A DNA stretch of 64,000 nucleotides from Burkholderia ubonensis (GCF_001718695.1 NZ_CP013422.1:1364001-1428000), one strand, 5' to 3'. Shown: positions 39,197-48,641, counted from the stretch's first letter. Translations and numbers: made by a program. The notes: generated by a model not told the origin, from the sequence alone.

Positions 39197-39445
39197 ATGA
39201 GACGAGTCGTGCACATCGCTTTTTTTGCGCTGCTGGCATACCTGATCGGCGATCGCGCGCTGCTGCACGCGCAAGGCCGCGACGCCACGCCGAGTGCATG
39301 CTCGCAGCGCGCCGAGCAGGTGAAATACGACGCGCTCGGCCGCGGCTTCGGCGCCGCGGCTGCCGGCAGCCAAAGCGAGGCGTTCATGTCGGGATGCCTC
39401 GTGAGCGGGCGCGCCGATATGGATGCGACGACCGCGTCCCGTTGA
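39197..39445 (+). CDS. Small exported hypothetical protein, 82 residues
   Basis: Starts MRRVVHIAFFALLAYLIGDR behind GAGGAGACGAATC; the hydrophobic N-terminus is a signal peptide or anchor ending around LHA. The remaining 55 residues contain two Cys (SACSQR, SGCLVSG) that could form a disulfide. No family recognised. The plus-strand neighbour downstream is a repeat tract, so it is probably monocistronic. Confidence 0.6.
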   Translation: MRRVVHIAFFALLAYLIGDRALLHAQGRDATPSACSQRAEQVKYDALGRGFGAAAAGSQSEAFMSGCLVSGRADMDATTASR

Positions 39446-39510
39446 CGTTCGGTGCGCGGCGTCCGCTGCGGCTCTCGCGCGGACTTCGGTAGCGATCGGC
39501 GCTTTTCGTC

Positions 39511-39594
39511 GGCTTGCGGCTTGCGGCTTGCGGCTTCGGGCTTCGGGCTTCGGGCTTCGGGCTTCGGGCTTCGGGCTTCGGGCTTCCGGCTTCC
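39511..39594 (+). repeat. Heptanucleotide tandem repeat, 12 copies
   Basis: Twelve uninterrupted 7-bp units: three GGCTTGC, seven GGCTTCG, two GGCTTCC. It lies in an intergenic stretch, so length changes would not shift a known frame. VNTR-like arrays of this size are common in Burkholderia and mutate by slippage. The segmental variant order (GC, CG, CC) records how it grew. Confidence 0.95.
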
Positions 39595-39914
39595 GCGGCT
39601 TGCGACTGATGGAGCCGACACCCACATCGCGGTGATACTCGCCCCACTACCCTACTGCGCCCGACGCGGTCGATAGACACGCACGCCGCATCCCTCGGCC
39701 GACACGGCCGCCGCTGCCGTTCCGCGCCGCAACCCACGCCCGCGACGCTCACATCGCTCCCGCCACGCGCCTCCGCCGCGCCGCTGCCTGATCCCCATCG
39801 TTTGTTGTCCGGCGACCCACCGCATCGCTTGTCCGCGCCCCCTCGCAGCAACCGCCTCCCCCAGGTACACCGATTGCTCCCCGATCGCCATATCCCCACG
39901 GGCCGCCAACCTAC
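39595..39914. other. Intergenic leader before the Nramp gene
   Basis: About 320 bp, C-rich on the plus strand (many CCGC, CCTC blocks), with no convincing ORF. No manganese riboswitch or MntR-type palindrome was identified. Overlapping frames have poor composition. Confidence 0.4.
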
Positions 39915-41201
39915 ATGAACGACAACAACTCACTCGATTCCGCCCAAACTCGTCCGCATCGCGGCTCGTGGCTGCGTCGCCTCGGCCCCGGTCTCGTCAC
40001 CGGCGCCGCCGACGACGACCCTTCCGGCATCGGCACCTACTCGCAGGCCGGCGCGCAATTCGGCCTCGAACTGCTGTGGTCGCTGCTGCTCACCTATCCG
40101 CTAATGACGGCCATCCAGCTCGTCAGCGCGCGCATCGGTCGCGTGACGGGCAAGGGGCTCGCCTCGAACATGCGCGCCCACTATCCGCCGTGGCTGCTCT
40201 ACGCCACCGTGGTGCTGCTGATCGTCGCGAACGTGATCAACATCGCGGCCGACCTCGCGGCGATGGGCGCAGCCGTCAATCTGCTGCTGCACGGTCCGCA
40301 GGAACTCTATGTCGTCTTCCTCGGCGCGTTGTCGGCCCTGCTGCAGATCTTCGTGCCGTACGACCGCTATGCGCGCCTGCTCAAATGGACCGCATTGGCG
40401 CTGCTCGCGTATGTCGCAGTCGCGCTGATCGTGCCGGTCGATTGGGGTGAAGTCGGCCGCGCGCTCGTGCGGCCGCGGTTCCAGTTGACCGCGGCGTACC
40501 TGACCACGGTCGTCGCCGTGCTCGGCACGACGATCAGCCCCTACCTGTTCTTCTGGCAGGCGTCGCAGGAAGTCGAGGAATTGCGCGCGAAACCGAACCA
40601 GAAGTCGTTGCGGCGGGCGCCACACCAGGCGCCCGCGCAACTGCAACGAATCAACTTCGACACCTGGGTCGGCATGGGCGTATCGAACGTCATCGCGTTC
40701 TTCATCACGCTCACGGCCGCGGCCACGCTGAACCGGCATCACATCGACGTGAAGACCTCGGCGGATGCCGCGCGCGCGCTCGAACCGATCGCCGGCCACT
40801 TCGCGTACATCCTGTTCGCGCTCGGGATCATCGGCACGGGCCTGCTGGCGCTGCCCGTGCTCGCCGGATCGGCCGCCTACGCGGCCGCGGGCACCTTCCG
40901 CTGGCGCAACAGTCTCGCGCTGAAGGTCGGTGTCGCGCCCGAGTTCTATGCGGTGATCGCGTTGGCGATCATCGGCGGCGTCGCGATCACGTTCATGCAT
41001 TTCGATCCGATCCGCGCGCTCTACTGGAGCGCGGTCATCAACGGCGTGACCGCCGTGCCGATCATGATCGTGATGATGTTGATGGCGCGCAGCCGACGCA
41101 TCATGGGCGAGTTCGCGGTCCGGGGCGTGCTGGCCTGGGGCGGCTGGATCGCGACGGCCGCGATGGCGATCGCCGCCACCGGCGTGTTCGTGCCGGGCTG
41201 A
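39915..41201 (+). CDS. Nramp-family divalent metal transporter, atypical motif
   Basis: 428 residues, eleven or so membrane helices. The first helix carries LGPGLVTGAADDDPSGIGTY (residues 23-42): the canonical DPGN metal site of MntH/Nramp is replaced by DDDPSG. In helix 6 the canonical MPH reads ISPY (207-210), so the metal-coordinating Met is absent. This subgroup may move larger or harder ions (magnesium has been shown for some Met-lacking relatives). Inner membrane, proton or ion coupled. Followed by a DUF2252 gene on the same strand. Confidence 0.88.
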   Translation: MNDNNSLDSAQTRPHRGSWLRRLGPGLVTGAADDDPSGIGTYSQAGAQFGLELLWSLLLTYPLMTAIQLVSARIGRVTGKGLASNMRAHYPPWLLYATVVLLIVANVINIAADLAAMGAAVNLLLHGPQELYVVFLGALSALLQIFVPYDRYARLLKWTALALLAYVAVALIVPVDWGEVGRALVRPRFQLTAAYLTTVVAVLGTTISPYLFFWQASQEVEELRAKPNQKSLRRAPHQAPAQLQRINFDTWVGMGVSNVIAFFITLTAAATLNRHHIDVKTSADAARALEPIAGHFAYILFALGIIGTGLLALPVLAGSAAYAAAGTFRWRNSLALKVGVAPEFYAVIALAIIGGVAITFMHFDPIRALYWSAVINGVTAVPIMIVMMLMARSRRIMGEFAVRGVLAWGGWIATAAMAIAATGVFVPG

Positions 41202-41295
41202 GTCGCAAGGCCGATCCCGGCGCACTCGGCGGACGTCTCGTGCGCCGACCTGCCTGCCGACAGGCCGGCGCCGTGTGGAAGAAGGAGGAAGCATC

Positions 41296-42531
41296 GTGGC
41301 GAAACAAAGCGCAGCATCCGCGCGGCTGCCCGCGAGCGACGAACGCGCGCGCATTCTCGAGCGCCTGCGCAGCCGCAAGATGGCGCGCTCGATCCACACG
41401 TACACGCGCGGCAGCGCCGAACGCTTCTACGCGTGGCTGGCCGACCATCGAACCGGCACGTTGCCCGACGGCCCCGCGGTGTGGATCTGCGGCGACTGCC
41501 ATCTCGGCAACCTCGGGCCGGTCGCGGCGAAGACGGGCGAAGTCGCCGTGCAGATACGCGACCTCGACCAGAGCGTGATCGGCAATCCGGTGCACGACCT
41601 GCTGCGGCTCGGCTTCTCGCTGGCGACCGCGGCGCGCAGCTCGGATCTGCCCGGCGTCATCACATGGCGCATGATGGAAGCGCTGATCGACGGCTATGCG
41701 CTCGCGTTCGATCCGCGGCGTCGCGACGAACTCGCCCGAACGAAGCGCCCGACCGCAGTGAAAGTAGCGATGCAGGCGGCGCTGCACCGATCGTGGCGCA
41801 AGCTCGAGCGGCAGACGCTGCGCAAACGCGCGCCGCACATTCCGCTCGGCAAGCGCTTCTGGCCACTGTCCGAAGCCGAGCGGCGCGCCATTCACGTGCT
41901 GTTCGAATCGGCTCCGGTGTCTCCGGTCAGCGCCGCGCTCAGTCATGCGGCTTGCGCCAACGCGCGCATGACGGTGCTCGACGCCGCCTACTGGGTCAAG
42001 GGATGCAGCTCGCTCGGCCGGCGCCGCTTCGCGGTGATGCTCGAGATCGACGACGGGTGTCCCGATGAGCGCCGCCCCTATCTGATCGACATCAAGGAGG
42101 CCACCACGGCCGACGCGCCGAAACAGAGAGGCATACGCATGCCGCAGGATGCCGCGCAGCGCGTGCTCGAAGGCGCGCGGCACGTGTCGCCGATGCTCGG
42201 AAGTCGCATGTGCGCGGCGCGCCTCGACGGGCGCCCGGTCGTCATGCGCGAATTGATGCCGCAGGATCTGAAGCTGGACGCCGAACGCCTGTCGGAAGCG
42301 GACGCGATCGACGCGGCGCGATATCTTGCGCGCGTGGTCGGACACGCACATGCGATACAGATGGACGACGCGACGCAACGGGCATGGCGTAACGAGTTGC
42401 GGAGCCGGCGTCCGAAGACGGTCGACGCACCGTCCTGGCTGTGGCGAAGCATCATCGAATTGATGGCCGCGCATGAGCAGGCGTATCTGCAGCATTGCCG
42501 TCGCCATGTGCTGCGGAGGACGGGGCGCTGA
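41296..42531 (+). CDS. DUF2252 protein (kinase-like fold)
   Basis: 411 residues from GTG 41296, with a near-perfect AAGGAGGAA ribosome site; an in-frame GTG 21 bases earlier is weaker. Motifs: WICGDCHLGNLGPVA (H-G-D-x-H-like catalytic loop, here CGDCHLGN) and VQIRDLDQSVIGNPVHDLLRL (DFD-like metal loop, here DLDQ), plus YLIDIKEATTADA. These echo aminoglycoside-phosphotransferase or HipA-like kinases. Substrate unknown. Lies 94 bp after the Nramp gene. Confidence 0.82.
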   Translation: MAKQSAASARLPASDERARILERLRSRKMARSIHTYTRGSAERFYAWLADHRTGTLPDGPAVWICGDCHLGNLGPVAAKTGEVAVQIRDLDQSVIGNPVHDLLRLGFSLATAARSSDLPGVITWRMMEALIDGYALAFDPRRRDELARTKRPTAVKVAMQAALHRSWRKLERQTLRKRAPHIPLGKRFWPLSEAERRAIHVLFESAPVSPVSAALSHAACANARMTVLDAAYWVKGCSSLGRRRFAVMLEIDDGCPDERRPYLIDIKEATTADAPKQRGIRMPQDAAQRVLEGARHVSPMLGSRMCAARLDGRPVVMRELMPQDLKLDAERLSEADAIDAARYLARVVGHAHAIQMDDATQRAWRNELRSRRPKTVDAPSWLWRSIIELMAAHEQAYLQHCRRHVLRRTGR

Positions 42532-42684
42532 ATCGTGGCCGCGGGATCACGCGATGCGCGGTGTAGCACGGTGCCGCTTCGGGCCGCGCCATGTCGTGTC
42601 GTGTCGCGCACGACCGCACCAGCTCGCTCGCGGCCCGGCCCCACCGTATCGCACACGATCGACCCAGCCGGCCACCCCACCCGA

Positions 42685-43086
42685 TCAACCGCTCGCCGGC
42701 CGAATCACGAGCTCGTCGAAGCCGGTACGCGCATCGCGTTCGCGCGAAAATCGATGCGCGGGCAACGATGCAACGAGCAGTTCAACGGTCGTACGCACGA
42801 CACAGCCGCTCGCGACGTGTCCGCCCGACACGCGCCCGGATGCGTCGGCAACCGTCATGTGCAGGTGCGCGCCGTCCGGCGACACCGAGCCGGCCAGCGT
42901 CAGTATTTCGAGGTCGCCGTGCAACTCGGCCGGCGAATCGACGCCCGCATAACGCACGCGCGCGACGCTGAGGCTGCCGATGCCCTGCAGCACGAACGCC
43001 GCATGAACATCGAGCCGACGCAACGCGTGCTCGATCGACGCGCGCAGATCGTCACCGGGAGACAGACGTAAAGGAAGGGCTTGCAT
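42685..43086 (-). CDS. PPC / DUF296 domain protein
   Basis: 133 residues spanning one PPC (plants and prokaryotes conserved) domain: MQALPLRLSPGDDLRASIEH, AAFVLQGIGSLSVARVRYAG, HLHMTVADASGRVSGGHVAS. The core fold forms trimers; in plants it accompanies AT-hooks, but no AT-hook is present here. Located downstream of hcp-hcr on the same strand, 95 bp from hcr, possibly part of that transcript. Biochemical role unknown. Confidence 0.82.
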   Translation of the reverse strand: MQALPLRLSPGDDLRASIEHALRRLDVHAAFVLQGIGSLSVARVRYAGVDSPAELHGDLEILTLAGSVSPDGAHLHMTVADASGRVSGGHVASGCVVRTTVELLVASLPAHRFSRERDARTGFDELVIRPASG

Positions 43087-43181
43087 GGTCGATCACCTGC
43101 TCGAGAGCCGCGGTATCGACGCAGCGTACGTGCGCCCGCGCAATCCGGCAAGCCGCTGCCGGACCGCACGGCGCACGCGCA

Positions 43182-44204
43182 TCACACGGTGAAGCGCTCG
43201 CTGGCGAACTGCGCGGCCGGCAGGCCGGCCGCGGCGGCCGCTTCACGCGCGCCCTCGACGAGCGCCGGCGGCCCGCACACGTAGAGGTCCGGCGACACGT
43301 CGGCCTGCGCGAGCGCCGCGCGCAATGCATCGACCGGCGTGCCGTGGAGTCCGGCCCATTGCGGGCCGGGCCGCCACACGCACAGGTCGACCAGCAACTG
43401 CGGCAGGTCGGCCTGCAGCCGCTCCAGCTCGTCGAGCAGGAACAGCTCGCTTTCCTCATTGACGCCGAAGAACAGCCGCGCGTCGGCGAGCTCCTGATAC
43501 TCGGCCATCCGCCGCAGCATCGACAGGATCGGCGCGAGCCCCGTGCCGCCGGCGACGAACCAGCGCGGCCGCAGGCTTTCCGCGAACAGGCCGAAGCCGC
43601 CCATCGGCGCGCGCACGGTCAGCGGATCGCCGGGCTGCGCGCGCTCCCGCAGGTACGTCGAGAACCATCCGTCCGGCCGCAGCCGGATCAGGAATTCGAG
43701 GCGCCCCTCCCAGTTGCTCGTGTTGGCGAGCGAAAACGGCCGGCGCACGCCGCTGCCCGGCACCTCCAGCTCCGCGAACTGGCCGGCCTCGAACTCCACG
43801 GCCGAGCCGTTCGCGTCGTCGGGCTCGACCTGCAGCTCGACGCGCATCGTCTGGTCCGCGATCGTGTCGAGCGCCGCGATCCGCGCGATGCGCACCGGCA
43901 CCGGCTGCAGCAGCACCTTCGCGTGGTCGTACGGCGCGACGACGCGCAAGTCGCTGCGCGGCGTCGTCCGGCACATCAGGATCGCGCCCGGCTGGCCGGC
44001 CGGCAGCGCGTCGATGCTGTGCTCTCGCAAGTCGTAGTCGCCTTCGGCGACCGTTGCGTGACACGCGCCGCAACTGCCGCGCCGGCATTGCGACGGCAGC
44101 GTGATGCCGGCCTGCGCAGCGGCGGCGAGCACGTCCTGGCCCGGTTCGCAGTCGAAGCCGAACGGCTGCCCGTCGCGCGTCGTGATCTCGATCTGATAGG
44201 TCAT
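43182..44204 (-). CDS. hcr: NADH oxidoreductase of the hybrid-cluster protein (Hcr-like)
   Basis: 340 residues. An N-terminal plant-type [2Fe-2S] ferredoxin domain (CRRGSCGACHATV with a fourth Cys in LMCRTTP), then an FAD domain (RRPFSLANTSNWEGRL) and an NAD domain (FVAGGTGLAPILSMLRR, LYVCGPPALVEGAR). E. coli Hcr has the ferredoxin at the C-terminus; here it is N-terminal, the layout of phenol-hydroxylase-type reductases. It lies 13 bp after hcp and should pass electrons from NADH to it. Confidence 0.88.
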   Translation of the reverse strand: MTYQIEITTRDGQPFGFDCEPGQDVLAAAAQAGITLPSQCRRGSCGACHATVAEGDYDLREHSIDALPAGQPGAILMCRTTPRSDLRVVAPYDHAKVLLQPVPVRIARIAALDTIADQTMRVELQVEPDDANGSAVEFEAGQFAELEVPGSGVRRPFSLANTSNWEGRLEFLIRLRPDGWFSTYLRERAQPGDPLTVRAPMGGFGLFAESLRPRWFVAGGTGLAPILSMLRRMAEYQELADARLFFGVNEESELFLLDELERLQADLPQLLVDLCVWRPGPQWAGLHGTPVDALRAALAQADVSPDLYVCGPPALVEGAREAAAAAGLPAAQFASERFTV

Positions 44205-44217
44205 CGAATCATCCCGC

Positions 44218-45885
44218 TCACGCTGCCTGGCGCGTCAGCGCAGCGGCGAGGTCCGCACTGGCGTCGCCGATCGGCTGGATGCCGAACTGCTCCACCAGCA
44301 CGCCGAGCACACCCGGCGTGAGGAACGCCGGCAGCGTCGGCCCGAGCCGGATGTTGCGCAGGCCGAGCGCGAGCAGCGTCAGCAGCACCGCCGCCGCCTT
44401 CTGCTCGAACCACGAGATCACCAGCGACAGCGGCAGGTCGTTCACGCCGCACTCGAACGCATCGGCAAGCGCGGTCGCAATGCGGATCGCCGAGTAGCTG
44501 TCGTTGCACTGGCCGATGTCGAGCAGGCGCGGAATGCCGCCGATGTCGCCGAATGCGTGCCTGTTGAAACGGTACTTGTTGCAGCCGAGCGTCATCACGA
44601 CCGTATCGCCGGGCGCCTGCTCCGCGAATTCCGTGTAGTAGTTACGGCCCGGCGCGGCGCCGTCGCAGCCGCCGATCAGGAAGAAGTGGCGAATCTGGCC
44701 GGCCTTGACCGCGTCGATCACCTTGTCCGCGACGCCGAGCACCGCGTGCCGGCCGAAGCCGACCGTGATGGTCTCTTCCGGCGCCGTCGCCGGGAAGCCG
44801 GGCAACGCCCGCGCCGCCTGGATCAGCGTCGAGAAATCGTGATGCTCGAGATGGCGCACGCCCGGCCAGCCCACCGGCCCCGTCGTGAAGATGCGCTGCC
44901 GGTATTGCGGCAACGGCTCGATGATGCAGTTGGACGTCATCAGGATCGGGCCGGGGAAATGCGCGAAGTCGCTCTGCTGGTCCTGCCACGCGCCGCCATA
45001 GTTGCCGGCGAGATGCGGGAACGCCTTGAGCGTCGGGTACGCATGGGCCGGCAGCATTTCGCCGTGCGTGTAGACCTGGATGCCGGTTCCCGCGGTCTGT
45101 TCGAGCAGCGCATGCAGGTCGCCGAGATCGTGGCCGGACACCAGGATCGCCTTGCCCGCCACCGGCGTCACGCGCACCGACGTGGGCTGCTGCGCGCCGA
45201 AGCGGCCGGTGTTCGCGCTGTCGAGCAGCTCCATCACCTTCAGGTTCAGCCGGCCGAGATCGAGCGCCTGCTCGAGCAATGCGTTCAGGTCGGTTGGGTC
45301 GGTCGCGAGAAACGCGAGCGCCGCTTCGATGCCTTCGTAGATGTCGTCGCGTTCGTAGCCGAGCACCCGCGCATGATGCGCATACGCGCACACGCCTTTC
45401 AGGCCGTACAGCACCAGTGCGCGCAGCCCGACGATGTCGGCGCCCACCGTATCGAGGCCCGCGTCGATGCCGACGGCCGCTGCCTGCTTCAGCAGACCGG
45501 GCAGATCGTCCGCCGGCTGCCACGCGGCCGGACCCTGCAGCGCCGGCAGCGCCGCGCCCGTGGCGCGCGCCTGCGCGTCGCATGCGGCCTTCACGCGGTC
45601 GCGCGTCTGCGCGGCTTCGCGCAGCAGCGTCACGAAGCGCGCCGCGTGAAAGTTCACGTTGGTCAGCGTCGTGAACATCGCGTACAGTACGAACCGGTCG
45701 GCCTCGCGGTCGGGCTCGCCCATGCCGCGCGCGAGCGCGCCGTACTGCGCGATGCCCTTCACCGCATGAACGAGCAGGTCCTGCAGGTCGGCCGTCGTCG
45801 CGTCCTTGCCGCAATTCCCCTTCGCCGACGCGCAGCCGGGCCGCGCACCGGTCCGGTCAGTCTGTTCGCATTGGTAGCAAAACAC
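44218..45885 (-). CDS. hcp: Hybrid-cluster protein / hydroxylamine reductase, class II
   Basis: 555 residues. N-terminal Cys3, Cys6, Cys18 and Cys25 follow the C-X2-C-X11-C-X6-C spacing of the E. coli-type class II protein. Hybrid-cluster ligand regions are visible later ([51 protein letters not shown]). Reduces NO or hydroxylamine in nitrosative stress. Directly upstream are an NsrR-type palindrome (45974-45996) and an Anr/FNR-like box (46029-46042); hcr follows in the same operon. Confidence 0.96.
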   Translation of the reverse strand: MFCYQCEQTDRTGARPGCASAKGNCGKDATTADLQDLLVHAVKGIAQYGALARGMGEPDREADRFVLYAMFTTLTNVNFHAARFVTLLREAAQTRDRVKAACDAQARATGAALPALQGPAAWQPADDLPGLLKQAAAVGIDAGLDTVGADIVGLRALVLYGLKGVCAYAHHARVLGYERDDIYEGIEAALAFLATDPTDLNALLEQALDLGRLNLKVMELLDSANTGRFGAQQPTSVRVTPVAGKAILVSGHDLGDLHALLEQTAGTGIQVYTHGEMLPAHAYPTLKAFPHLAGNYGGAWQDQQSDFAHFPGPILMTSNCIIEPLPQYRQRIFTTGPVGWPGVRHLEHHDFSTLIQAARALPGFPATAPEETITVGFGRHAVLGVADKVIDAVKAGQIRHFFLIGGCDGAAPGRNYYTEFAEQAPGDTVVMTLGCNKYRFNRHAFGDIGGIPRLLDIGQCNDSYSAIRIATALADAFECGVNDLPLSLVISWFEQKAAAVLLTLLALGLRNIRLGPTLPAFLTPGVLGVLVEQFGIQPIGDASADLAAALTRQAA

Positions 45886-45973
45886 GGTGCTCTCCTTTGT
45901 CGATCATGGGGACGCGGGTCGGTGCGTCGGCGCCGCAAATCGTGTTTCGGCCGCCGGGCGCTACGCCCGCTTC

Positions 45974-45996
45974 AAGATGCGTTCTTGATGCATCTT
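45974..45996 (-). promoter_or_regulatory. NsrR-type operator upstream of hcp
   Basis: A 23-bp dyad: AAGATGC at one end (45974-45980) and GCATCTT at the other (45990-45996), the exact size and half-site of the NsrR nitric-oxide repressor consensus known for many hcp genes. It lies about 90 bp before the hcp ATG, where the transcription start is expected. Confidence 0.8.
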
Positions 45997-46028
45997 TTTC
46001 ATGATCTTTCGGCGCAGCATCTGCCACC

Positions 46029-46042
46029 CTGACGCAGATCAA
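46029..46042 (-). promoter_or_regulatory. FNR/Anr-like box upstream of hcp
   Basis: On the minus strand TTGAT-CTGC-GTCAG, one base from TTGAT-N4-GTCAA. If it acts at -41.5 the start of transcription falls near 45994, inside the NsrR site, giving oxygen-controlled activation with NO-relieved repression. Confidence 0.6.
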
Positions 46043-46070
46043 AAAAGCACACGTGTGGGACAACTTGTCG

Positions 46071-46298
46071 CTATGACTGCGCGCCGGCCGGTTCGGCGGG
46101 CGCGTCGTCGGCTTCGCCTTCGCTGAATTCGATGCCCCAGTCGCCGTACTGATACCAGTCGTCGCCGAGCAGCTCGGCGGGATGCTGGGTACGGCTGGAG
46201 CCGTTGCCGCAACGCATCGACTGGGTCGGGCAGTAGTTGTCGCAGCCCCAGCAGATCCGCTCCGGATGCGCCGGGTGCAGCGCGAATTTCTTGGCCAT
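46071..46298 (-). CDS. DUF3079 protein, 75 residues
   Basis: Starts MAKKFALHPAHPERICWGCD; Cys residues in ICWGCDNYCPTQSMRCG (C-x2-C-x3-C-x7-C spacing) suggest a bound zinc or iron-sulfur centre. Acidic Ala/Glu-rich tail. Matches the small DUF3079 family of beta- and gammaproteobacteria. It lies just upstream of the hcp promoter on the same strand; a separate transcription unit is likely. Confidence 0.78.
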   Translation of the reverse strand: MAKKFALHPAHPERICWGCDNYCPTQSMRCGNGSSRTQHPAELLGDDWYQYGDWGIEFSEGEADDAPAEPAGAQS

Positions 46299-46470
46299 GA
46301 TGCGTTGTCCTGAAGTCGGTGGGTACGCTACCGTCCGACTCTAGTACGCACACCGCACGATGCCGATGCGACATTCGTTCGCAGCGCAGAGGCGGGATCG
46401 ATGGCGCGTGCGGAGGCCGTTTCGGTGTTGCTCAGGATGGACCGCGCTCGTCATGTCGCGCGACGTCTCG

Positions 46471-46935
46471 TCACGGCGTACGCGTGTCCGACGCCGCCAC
46501 GGCTTGCGGATTCGCGATCAGCTGCAAGCGCACGCGCAGCGGCTGCAGCATGTCCGGCGGCGGCGCTTCGGCGAGCGCTCGCGCGACGAGCAACTGACGC
46601 AGCGCCGCGTCCGCATCGGCCGAGCCGAGCGTCGCGAAATCCACTCGTGTGACCACGCCGTTCGCACCGATCCATGCGCGTATCGCGATCGGCGACGGCG
46701 CATCGGCGCTCACATCCGGGCCGCGCGCTTCGAGATAACGATGCAGCCGCTGCGACGCGTCTCCGCCCGCTTCGAGCCACATCTCGAACTGATGCCCGAC
46801 CAACTGTGCATATGTGATCCAGGACTGCGGCACGTCGGTCGTCTGTGCGGCGACCGACGTACACGCGGCCAGCAACGCCGCGCAAACGCCTGCGCGCAAC
46901 CATCCGGATACCGTCCCTACCCGCGTTCGCGTCAT
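46471..46935 (-). CDS. Secreted TonB-C-terminal-like protein (paralogue 1)
   Basis: 154 residues with a signal peptide (MTRTRVGTVSGWLRAGVCAA, cleavage around VAA). The mature C-terminal half has the TonB-C pattern: IAIRAWIGANGVVTRVDFAT, DADAALRQLLVARALAEAPP, then PLRVRLQLIANP. There is no transmembrane anchor or Pro-rich spacer, so it is a free periplasmic domain rather than a full TonB. GGAGG precedes ATG 46935. Last gene of the 13-gene minus-strand cluster, 71 bp after htrA. Related to 51012-51452 and to the tonB at 54696. Confidence 0.7.
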   Translation of the reverse strand: MTRTRVGTVSGWLRAGVCAALLAACTSVAAQTTDVPQSWITYAQLVGHQFEMWLEAGGDASQRLHRYLEARGPDVSADAPSPIAIRAWIGANGVVTRVDFATLGSADADAALRQLLVARALAEAPPPDMLQPLRVRLQLIANPQAVAASDTRTP

Positions 46936-47006
46936 CCCGCCTCCCGTTCCATGTGTATCGCTCGCGTGCGCGAACGGCGCGCATCGCACCGCGTCGGCCT
47001 GCGCGT

Positions 47007-48641
47007 TCATCCTGCCCCGATCGGCACATACAGCCGCGTGCCGCCGCGTTGCACGAGCAGCACGACGTTGCCGTGCGCGGCGTCCATCGCGGCCATCAAC
47101 GTGTCGATGCTCGCGACCGTCGCGCCGTTGACCGACAGCACGACGTCGCCCGGCTGCAACCCCGCGCGCGCCGCCTGACCGCTCGCCCGTTCGACGACGA
47201 GCGCCTGGCCCACGCCGAGCCGCCGCCGTTCGCGGTCGGTCGCGGCGCGCAGCACGAGCCCGAAGCGGGCCGGTCCGCGCGCGACGCCGGCCGGCGCCGC
47301 CCCGCTGTCGAACGCGCCGACCGTCGCGCCGACATGCATCGCCCGCCCCGCGCGCCACAGGAGCAGATCGACCTGCCGCCCGGCCCGCATGCCGGCGATC
47401 GTGCCGAGCAGATCCGCCGATTCGGCGACCGCGTTGCCGTCCACCGCGAGCACGACGTCGCCTGCCTGCAATCCCGCCTGCGCGGCCGGGCCGTCGGGCT
47501 CGACCATCGTGATCAGCGCGCCGTCCGGGCCCGGGAGGCCGAACGAGCGCGCGAGCGCGCGGCTCACTTCCTGCACGGCCACGCCGAGCCGGCCGCGCAC
47601 GACCTTGCCGGTGCGCAGCAACTGGTCCTTCACGTCGAGCGCGATATCGATCGGGATCGCGAACGCGAGCCCCTGATAGCCGCCCGTCTTCGAGAAGATC
47701 ATCGAATTGATCGCGATCACGCGGCCGTCGAGATCGAACAGCGGCCCGCCCGAATTGCCGGGATTGATCGGCACGTCGGTCTGGATGAACGGAATCGCGC
47801 GCTCGCCGGGCAACGAGCGCGACTTCGCGCTGACGATGCCCTGCGTGACCGTATTGGCAAACCCGTACGGCGATCCGATCGCCATCACCCAGTCACCGAC
47901 CTCGGTGCGTGCCGGATCGCCGGTCGCGACGACCGGCAGGTTGTGCGCGTCGATACGTATCACCGCGACGTCGGACAGCGGATCGCTGCCGAGCACGCGG
48001 CCCGTGAACTCGCGCTTGTCGGTGAGCTTCACGTCGACGCTCGTTGCGTCGCCGACTACGTGCCGGTTCGTGAGGATCACGCCGTCCGCGTCGACGATGA
48101 AGCCGGAGCCGAGGCTCACCTCCTCGCGGTTGCCGATCACACGTCGCGCGAGAAACGGCGCGAGCGGATGATCGGGTGCGATGCCGGGCGGCAGCTGGAT
48201 GCCCATCTGCGCGACTTCGCGCGTGACGCTGATGTTGACGACGGCCGGGCCTACGCGCCGCACGAGCGCCGCAAAGTTCGGCAGTGCGACGGTTGCGGAT
48301 GCGCGGTTGTTCGTGGCGATGGGGCTGCGCTCGGTTGGCGCGGGCGTCGTGGCGGCCGTGGGAGCCGTGGGAGCCGTGGGAGCCGTGGAAGCCGCGGAAG
48401 CCGCGGAAATCGCGGAAATCGCGGAAATCGCGGAAATCGTGGAAGTCGTGGAAGTCGTGGAAGTCGTGGAAGTCGCCGGAGCCGTGGCAACCGTGGCAGC
48501 CCTGGCAACTGTGGTAGCCGCGATCCCCGCGCACGCGAGCACGAGCCCACCCGTCAGCGCTCGCAGCAACGTGGCGCGGCCCGCCTTCATGCGCATGCGC
48601 ATGGCATCGCCGCGCGCCGGCCGCCGATACCGCGCGATCAT
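47007..48641 (-). CDS. HtrA/DegP-type serine protease with PDZ domains
   Basis: 544 residues. Signal peptide ([20 protein letters not shown]), then about 55 residues of Thr/Ser/Ala/Ile repeats encoded by a 9-bp DNA tandem repeat, then a trypsin-like domain with His194 (LTNRHVVGD), Asp224 ([11 protein letters not shown]) and Ser297 ([10 protein letters not shown]), and two PDZ domains (about 345-435 and 455-540). Periplasmic quality-control protease. Its ATG overlaps the stop of the preceding gene (ATGA), tying it to the cluster. It probably tends the exported parts of the TPS/TonB machine. Confidence 0.9.
   Translation of the reverse strand: MIARYRRPARGDAMRMRMKAGRATLLRALTGGLVLACAGIAATTVARAATVATAPATSTTSTTSTTSTISAISAISAISAASAASTAPTAPTAPTAATTPAPTERSPIATNNRASATVALPNFAALVRRVGPAVVNISVTREVAQMGIQLPPGIAPDHPLAPFLARRVIGNREEVSLGSGFIVDADGVILTNRHVVGDATSVDVKLTDKREFTGRVLGSDPLSDVAVIRIDAHNLPVVATGDPARTEVGDWVMAIGSPYGFANTVTQGIVSAKSRSLPGERAIPFIQTDVPINPGNSGGPLFDLDGRVIAINSMIFSKTGGYQGLAFAIPIDIALDVKDQLLRTGKVVRGRLGVAVQEVSRALARSFGLPGPDGALITMVEPDGPAAQAGLQAGDVVLAVDGNAVAESADLLGTIAGMRAGRQVDLLLWRAGRAMHVGATVGAFDSGAAPAGVARGPARFGLVLRAATDRERRRLGVGQALVVERASGQAARAGLQPGDVVLSVNGATVASIDTLMAAMDAAHGNVVLLVQRGGTRLYVPIGAG
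48361..48513 (+). repeat. 9-bp tandem repeat inside the htrA-like gene
   Basis: About 17 degenerate units of 9 bp (GGAGCCGTG, GAAGCCGCG, GAAATCGCG, GAAGTCGTG families). Being a multiple of three, length changes keep frame and alter the Thr/Ser/Ala/Ile linker between signal peptide and protease domain. Blocks of identical neighbours show local slippage. Confidence 0.9.

Noticed and set aside
39169..39627. Frames coding SPKPEAR repeats over the heptamer array
   Set aside because: A by-product of translating a 7-bp repeat in all frames; no start signal.
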